Notes under the pieces: model-generated | The model's input: the letters and a program-made list of their open reading frames with translations, nothing else | Told to the model about the DNA's origin: nothing | Databases searched by the model: none | Shown: positions 60,242-64,000 of the stretch, piece after piece | Position numbering within the stretch: the first letter of the stretch is position 1 | How the letters are laid out: each line of letters opens with the position of its first letter | Translations under genes and position numbers: made by a program | NCBI RefSeq assembly: GCF_964106895.1 | Contig: NC_133578.1 | Location: forward strand, 2,274,501 to 2,338,500 | Length of the DNA: 64,000 bases | Source: Numenius arquata | Lineage: Eukaryota > Chordata > Aves > Charadriiformes > Scolopacidae | Reading direction: 5' to 3'

Positions 60242-61293
60242 TGATTTGTCTCATTGCATAGAGGTAGGAGCCCTACTCTGTTTCTTCTTTCTAGGCACAA
60301 GGATTGGTGCTTTATTTGTACTTGTTTTCTGCTTTAATGCCCAATAGATGAGTCCAAGCTTTTTGAATGCAACCTAATTCAACATTATTCTGTGAATGCC
60401 TATTGGTAGAAGTCTGTTGCTTTCTAAAGATGTGTATCTGAGGTTACCTGGGGTAGGAGTTGTGAAGATGCCAATATAAAATTTCAGGGTGGTGGTGAAT
60501 GGAGGAGACAGAGCTGAAGGTGTTGGTCTGGAGCATTCATTTCTCATTAGCTGCAGGAGACTGGCACTTAGCCTTTGTTGGTTTGGTGTTCTGACATATT
60601 CATGGTATTTTCTGGGAACCTAGAAACAATAAAGAGGTGTGAGGGAAGGAATGGAAACCAAAGGAAAGTGAAAATCCAACAGCAATCTCATTCACTGGTA
60701 ATCTAAAAAGACAAATTACTGGTTCAGATGAAGAGAATCCTCTTAGACTAATGCAAAGATTTCTGTTTCTTAAAGAAGTACAGTGTGGATGTCTTTGTCT
60801 GCACAGGCCACCTTTTCTCTCTGCTATTCCACGCAAATTCCTCTGGATGATATTGCAACGTGAGTTGATAACCATTTTCTATCAGAGCCAGATGTCTATG
60901 CCGCAGGGGATTGTCCTCTTCTGTGGTAGGAGGGTGCCAATCCCACAAGATCACAAAAATGTGTCTCTGTAGTGACTGACTCACAAAAGCAAGGAGTGGA
61001 CACCAACTTGGAGCTGATTTGTAATATACCACCATAGTGAAATTCTTGAGAAAGACACTCATGCAATAATGAATGAAAAAATGCATTTTTACTGAAGTTA
61101 ACTGCTAATGGTAAAAAGCCTCAGCTAGGTAAAGCAACTTAATAAATAAAGGACATAAAGTAGCAAACAGTTCTATTAATGCCACTATCTGACAGCATCT
61201 CCTGATTTATACAAGGTCTAATGTTTGAACGAATATATACCTCCCTGGAGGAACAAGACTATCTGTTAATAAACTCATGGAAATATTATGAAT
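60242..61293. other. Intergenic DNA without recognised feature
   Basis: AT-rich. A 112-codon minus-strand frame (61086-60748) has no recognisable homology and no splice context. No repeat is recognised. Confidence 0.6.
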
Positions 61294-61350
61294 CCCAGAA
61301 TCACAGAATAACTGAGGCTGTAAGGGATCATGAGAGGTCATCCAGTCTTG
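61294..61350 (-). mobile_element. CR1 LINE 3'-end relic
   Basis: It reads cccagaatcacagaataact, then gaggtcatccagtcttg, a diverged, short CR1 terminus. Confidence 0.75.
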
Positions 61351-61677
61351 AAGTCAGGATTCAGATGTCTATTATAATATCCTCTGAATAATCCCTCAAA
61401 TTAATGAACTTCATCTTTGTGGGATGGTAACAAAAGCTCTACAGGGTTCAGTACATGTTTTATAGTGAAAAGTAATGGGGTATGGTGAATATTTTGATAC
61501 CTGAGGAAACACTGGGTTGCATTAACATTAGACATAAGCTCCAGGTTCAGTGTAGACATAAATCTGTGCAACTTGCCATGTCACTAAAGTAACACCCTCA
61601 GTCCCACACACAAGTGAGCCGGAAAAGGAAGTTTTCATCTGCAAATCCCAGCAGAACCTCTCCCCATCCAGAAGATA

Positions 61678-61781
61678 GAATCATAGAATTGTCCAGGTTG
61701 GAAGGGACCTTTAAGATCATCTAGTCCAACCATCAACCTAACTCTGATAAAACCCATCACTAAACCATGTCACTGAGCACT
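61678..61781 (-). mobile_element. CR1 LINE 3'-end fragment
   Basis: It starts agaatcatagaattgtccag and runs through gatcatctagtccaaccatc to catgtcactgagcac. Confidence 0.92.
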
Positions 61782-62640
61782 AAGATATTCCACAGCTGTT
61801 CACAGGCACTTCGAGACATTCATCTGACAGTATTTTCTTACGTTTTCTTCCAAGTTTTCCACATTTAAATATATCCCAGACAAATCTTATATAAATCATG
61901 GAGGGAGAGCGGAATGGCTTTCCTTAACTCTTTCCATACATACATATGTTAAGAAAAATTGTTTGAAAAGTTATTCCGTGGTTTTGACTAGTGCTCAAAG
62001 TGAACACCTGACTTGGTAGTTCTCAAATTGTGGTGAAGCCCACAGCGATATAAAACTAATTGCAATGATTGAGAGAAAAAACCAATCCAGTAGCTCAATG
62101 GATGAACTGCTGAGGATAAAGGAATTAAAAAAAAATAACAGTAATGTATGTGGGTCACGAATCTCTTTTGCATTCATTTAGATATTAAGTACTTAAACTT
62201 TTCACTTTTCTATTTTTAAATGAATGGAAATGGTGAAAATATTTCTAGCTTTTGGATTCTAAGATTCATATATTATTATCGGTGATACAGAATATATTAC
62301 AGTTATCTTGTTTATAGCTGTGAGAATGACACCAAGAATGATGCATTTAAATGGAAAGGCACACAGTGAAGAGCCTTTCATTGGGAGGGTTTTTTCGCAA
62401 GAAACTGTAATCTCATTCAGAAAAAATTACTTGGTGGAAAGTGTAGGAAAAAGGGGTGCAGAGAAAAAGATAGTGAAACAAAGCTAAGTTGTTTCTTATG
62501 AGAAAAAAATAAAATAGCTGATGTGAAAGGGGGAATATGACTACACTGACTGAATTTACTGCATGGGAAACCAGAGAATGGACGAGCTATTTAACCTAAA
62601 GAAAGGAAAAAGTTAGTCCAATGACAATATCATCTCACCC
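61782..62640. other. Intergenic DNA without recognised feature
   Basis: AT-rich spacer. No gene or repeat is supported. Confidence 0.6.
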
Positions 62641-62684
62641 ACCCCATCCCATCCCATCCCATCCCATCCCATCCCATCCCATGT
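62641..62684. repeat. (CCCAT)n pentanucleotide array
   Basis: Eight perfect CCCAT units in tandem, preceded by the variant CACCC. Confidence 0.95.
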
Positions 62685-63752
62685 AGAGTTAAATATAGGC
62701 TAAAAAGCAGAAGTCCGTTTCAAACCACAAGGCCAGAGAAGTTTCAGAACAGCCAAACAAGCAGAACACCTAACTTATTTTGAGATGATGTTTGAGCATG
62801 AGTGTGGATGTGACGTTCTTTGAAAGAAGGCCACTCCCAGTGCTACCTTATTTTTATCTCAATTTAAATAAATTTTATCTTATTTTAAACTTCTTTTTTT
62901 TTTTTTTTCATGAACTGAAGCTGTCAAGATACAAGCTGAAGGATTGTCCCACACTCCAGAACCTCCACGGAGACCTTACAAACCATCAGATCCCAACCAT
63001 CTGCCACATTGCAGAAATAATAACACCTGAATTATTCCTGGCAGATACTTGTGTAGCCCATTCTTACGGACCCACAGTGGTGGCAATTCCACAGCCTCCT
63101 GGTGCTTAACTCTTCCTAATTTTTTAAATACCATCTTTAACCAAAATATCTTGTATTAACTAAAATCTTTCCTGCTGAATTTTAGCCTATTTCTTCTTTT
63201 TGCTTCAGCAAACATAAAGTCACGGATTCTTTACCGCCTCTTCATAGCCGGAAAGTTGTATTACAACTGTTACTCTATCTTGCTTCAGGTCTCTCCTGAA
63301 AAATAAACAGGCTGTTCTTCCCATCTTTCCTGTAGGTCATATTTTCTAGACTTTTGGTCATTCTTGTTCCTCTTCCCTGTACTCCTTCCAGGTGGCCTCC
63401 ATCCTTCTTGAAGTGTCAGGCCAAAACCAAACACGGTCTTCCAACAAAAGGCTCCGCTGTGTCAGATAGCGCAGAATTGCGTCATATATTTTCCAGATGA
63501 CATTTCAGTTTATACAAAATCCCAGTTTGACATTTGCTGTTAGCGAAGTTTCCTTTCAAAATAACAAGTCGGGGTTTAAAATTACCTATTTTGTGAATAA
63601 CGCCTTTGAAAAGAAGATGCTTTATGTACGAAAATGCACCCAAAATGAAAGGAACCAATGAGAATTGTTAGGCCTACCTGAATGTATTAATCTGCTTTTC
63701 CAGTCTCTCTTTTCTTGCATGCTTTCTGTTTAAGCGAAAGCTGAAAAGTGCT
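62685..63752. other. Intergenic DNA without recognised feature
   Basis: AT-rich spacer with a T run at 62893-62908. A 105-codon plus-strand frame (62792-63109) crosses this T run and shows no recognisable domain. Confidence 0.6.
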
Positions 63753-64000
63753 ACAGAATCACAGAATCCAAGTTGGAAGGGACCTCTGGAGATCATCTGG
63801 TCCAACCCAGGCCAAAGCAGGTCCACCCAGAGCAGGTTCCACAGGAACGCGTCCAGGTGGGGTTTGAATGTCTCCAGAGAAGGAGACTCCACCACCTCCC
63901 TGGGCAGCCTCTTCCAGGGCTCTGCCACCCTCACAGCAAAGAGGTTCCTCCTCAGGTTTAGATGGAACTTCTTATGGTCAAGTTTGTGCCCGTTCCTTCT
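63753..64000 (-). mobile_element. CR1 LINE fragment, continues past the window
   Basis: It starts acagaatcacagaatccaag. The minus strand encodes RVAEPWKRLPREVVESPSLE. It is of the same subfamily as 23839-24462. The 5' part lies beyond the window. Confidence 0.95.

Noticed and set aside
60748..61086. 112-codon minus-strand frame in intergenic DNA
   Set aside because: No recognisable domain, no splice or promoter context, and AT-rich composition.
1..64000. CRISPR arrays, operons, tRNA or rRNA genes, retroviral gag/pol/env
   Set aside because: Looked for and not seen. The window is vertebrate nuclear DNA, its short tandem repeats are microsatellites, and the reverse-transcriptase remnants are CR1 LINE.

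Overview
This is a bird nuclear genome window. The repeats are almost all CR1 LINE fragments ending in the typical ATTCTATGATTCTATGA-type 3' end, the introns are short with canonical GT/AG borders, and three vertebrate genes can be assembled exon by exon. The order NEB (+), RIF1 (-), TNFAIP6 (-) is the conserved vertebrate NEB-RIF1-TNFAIP6 neighbourhood (human chromosome 2q23), seen here in the reverse orientation. It is an ordinary vertebrate locus. I found no unknown gene system in it.

Positions 1-11500 hold the 3' end of nebulin (NEB). There are ten nearly identical 93-base Z-disc repeat exons, a 108-base repeat exon, a 184-base exon, three linker or serine-rich exons, and a last exon encoding the SH3 domain. 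The sixteen exons join into 582 residues plus a stop; the rest of this giant gene lies to the left of the window. The Z-repeat exons share an unusual donor site, and some of their introns are clearly tandem copies of each other.

Positions 12320-43882 hold the whole coding region of RIF1 on the minus strand. Thirty-five coding exons join without any frame break into 2327 residues. They encode the N-terminal HEAT array, one 923-codon disordered exon, the PP1-docking SILK and RVSF motifs, the conserved C-terminal region and a TAG stop. A CpG island over the first exon (about 43400-44230) is its promoter. NEB and RIF1 converge, with 3' ends about 0.8 kb apart.

Positions 45750-58650 hold TNFAIP6 (TSG-6) on the minus strand: six coding exons, 275 residues, with a signal peptide, a Link domain and a CUB domain. 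Its proximal promoter shows a TATA-like box, a C/EBP (NF-IL6)-type site and an AP-1 site. This matches the known inducible control of the mammalian gene.

Positions 58650-64000 are upstream intergenic DNA with several minus-oriented CR1 fragments, a CCCAT pentamer array and no gene that I can support. The items most worth a second look are the Z-repeat exon and intron duplication with its shared weak donor, the conserved 78-base Ser/Lys cassette exon of RIF1, inverted CR1 pairs flanking TNFAIP6 exons, and the TNFAIP6 promoter architecture.
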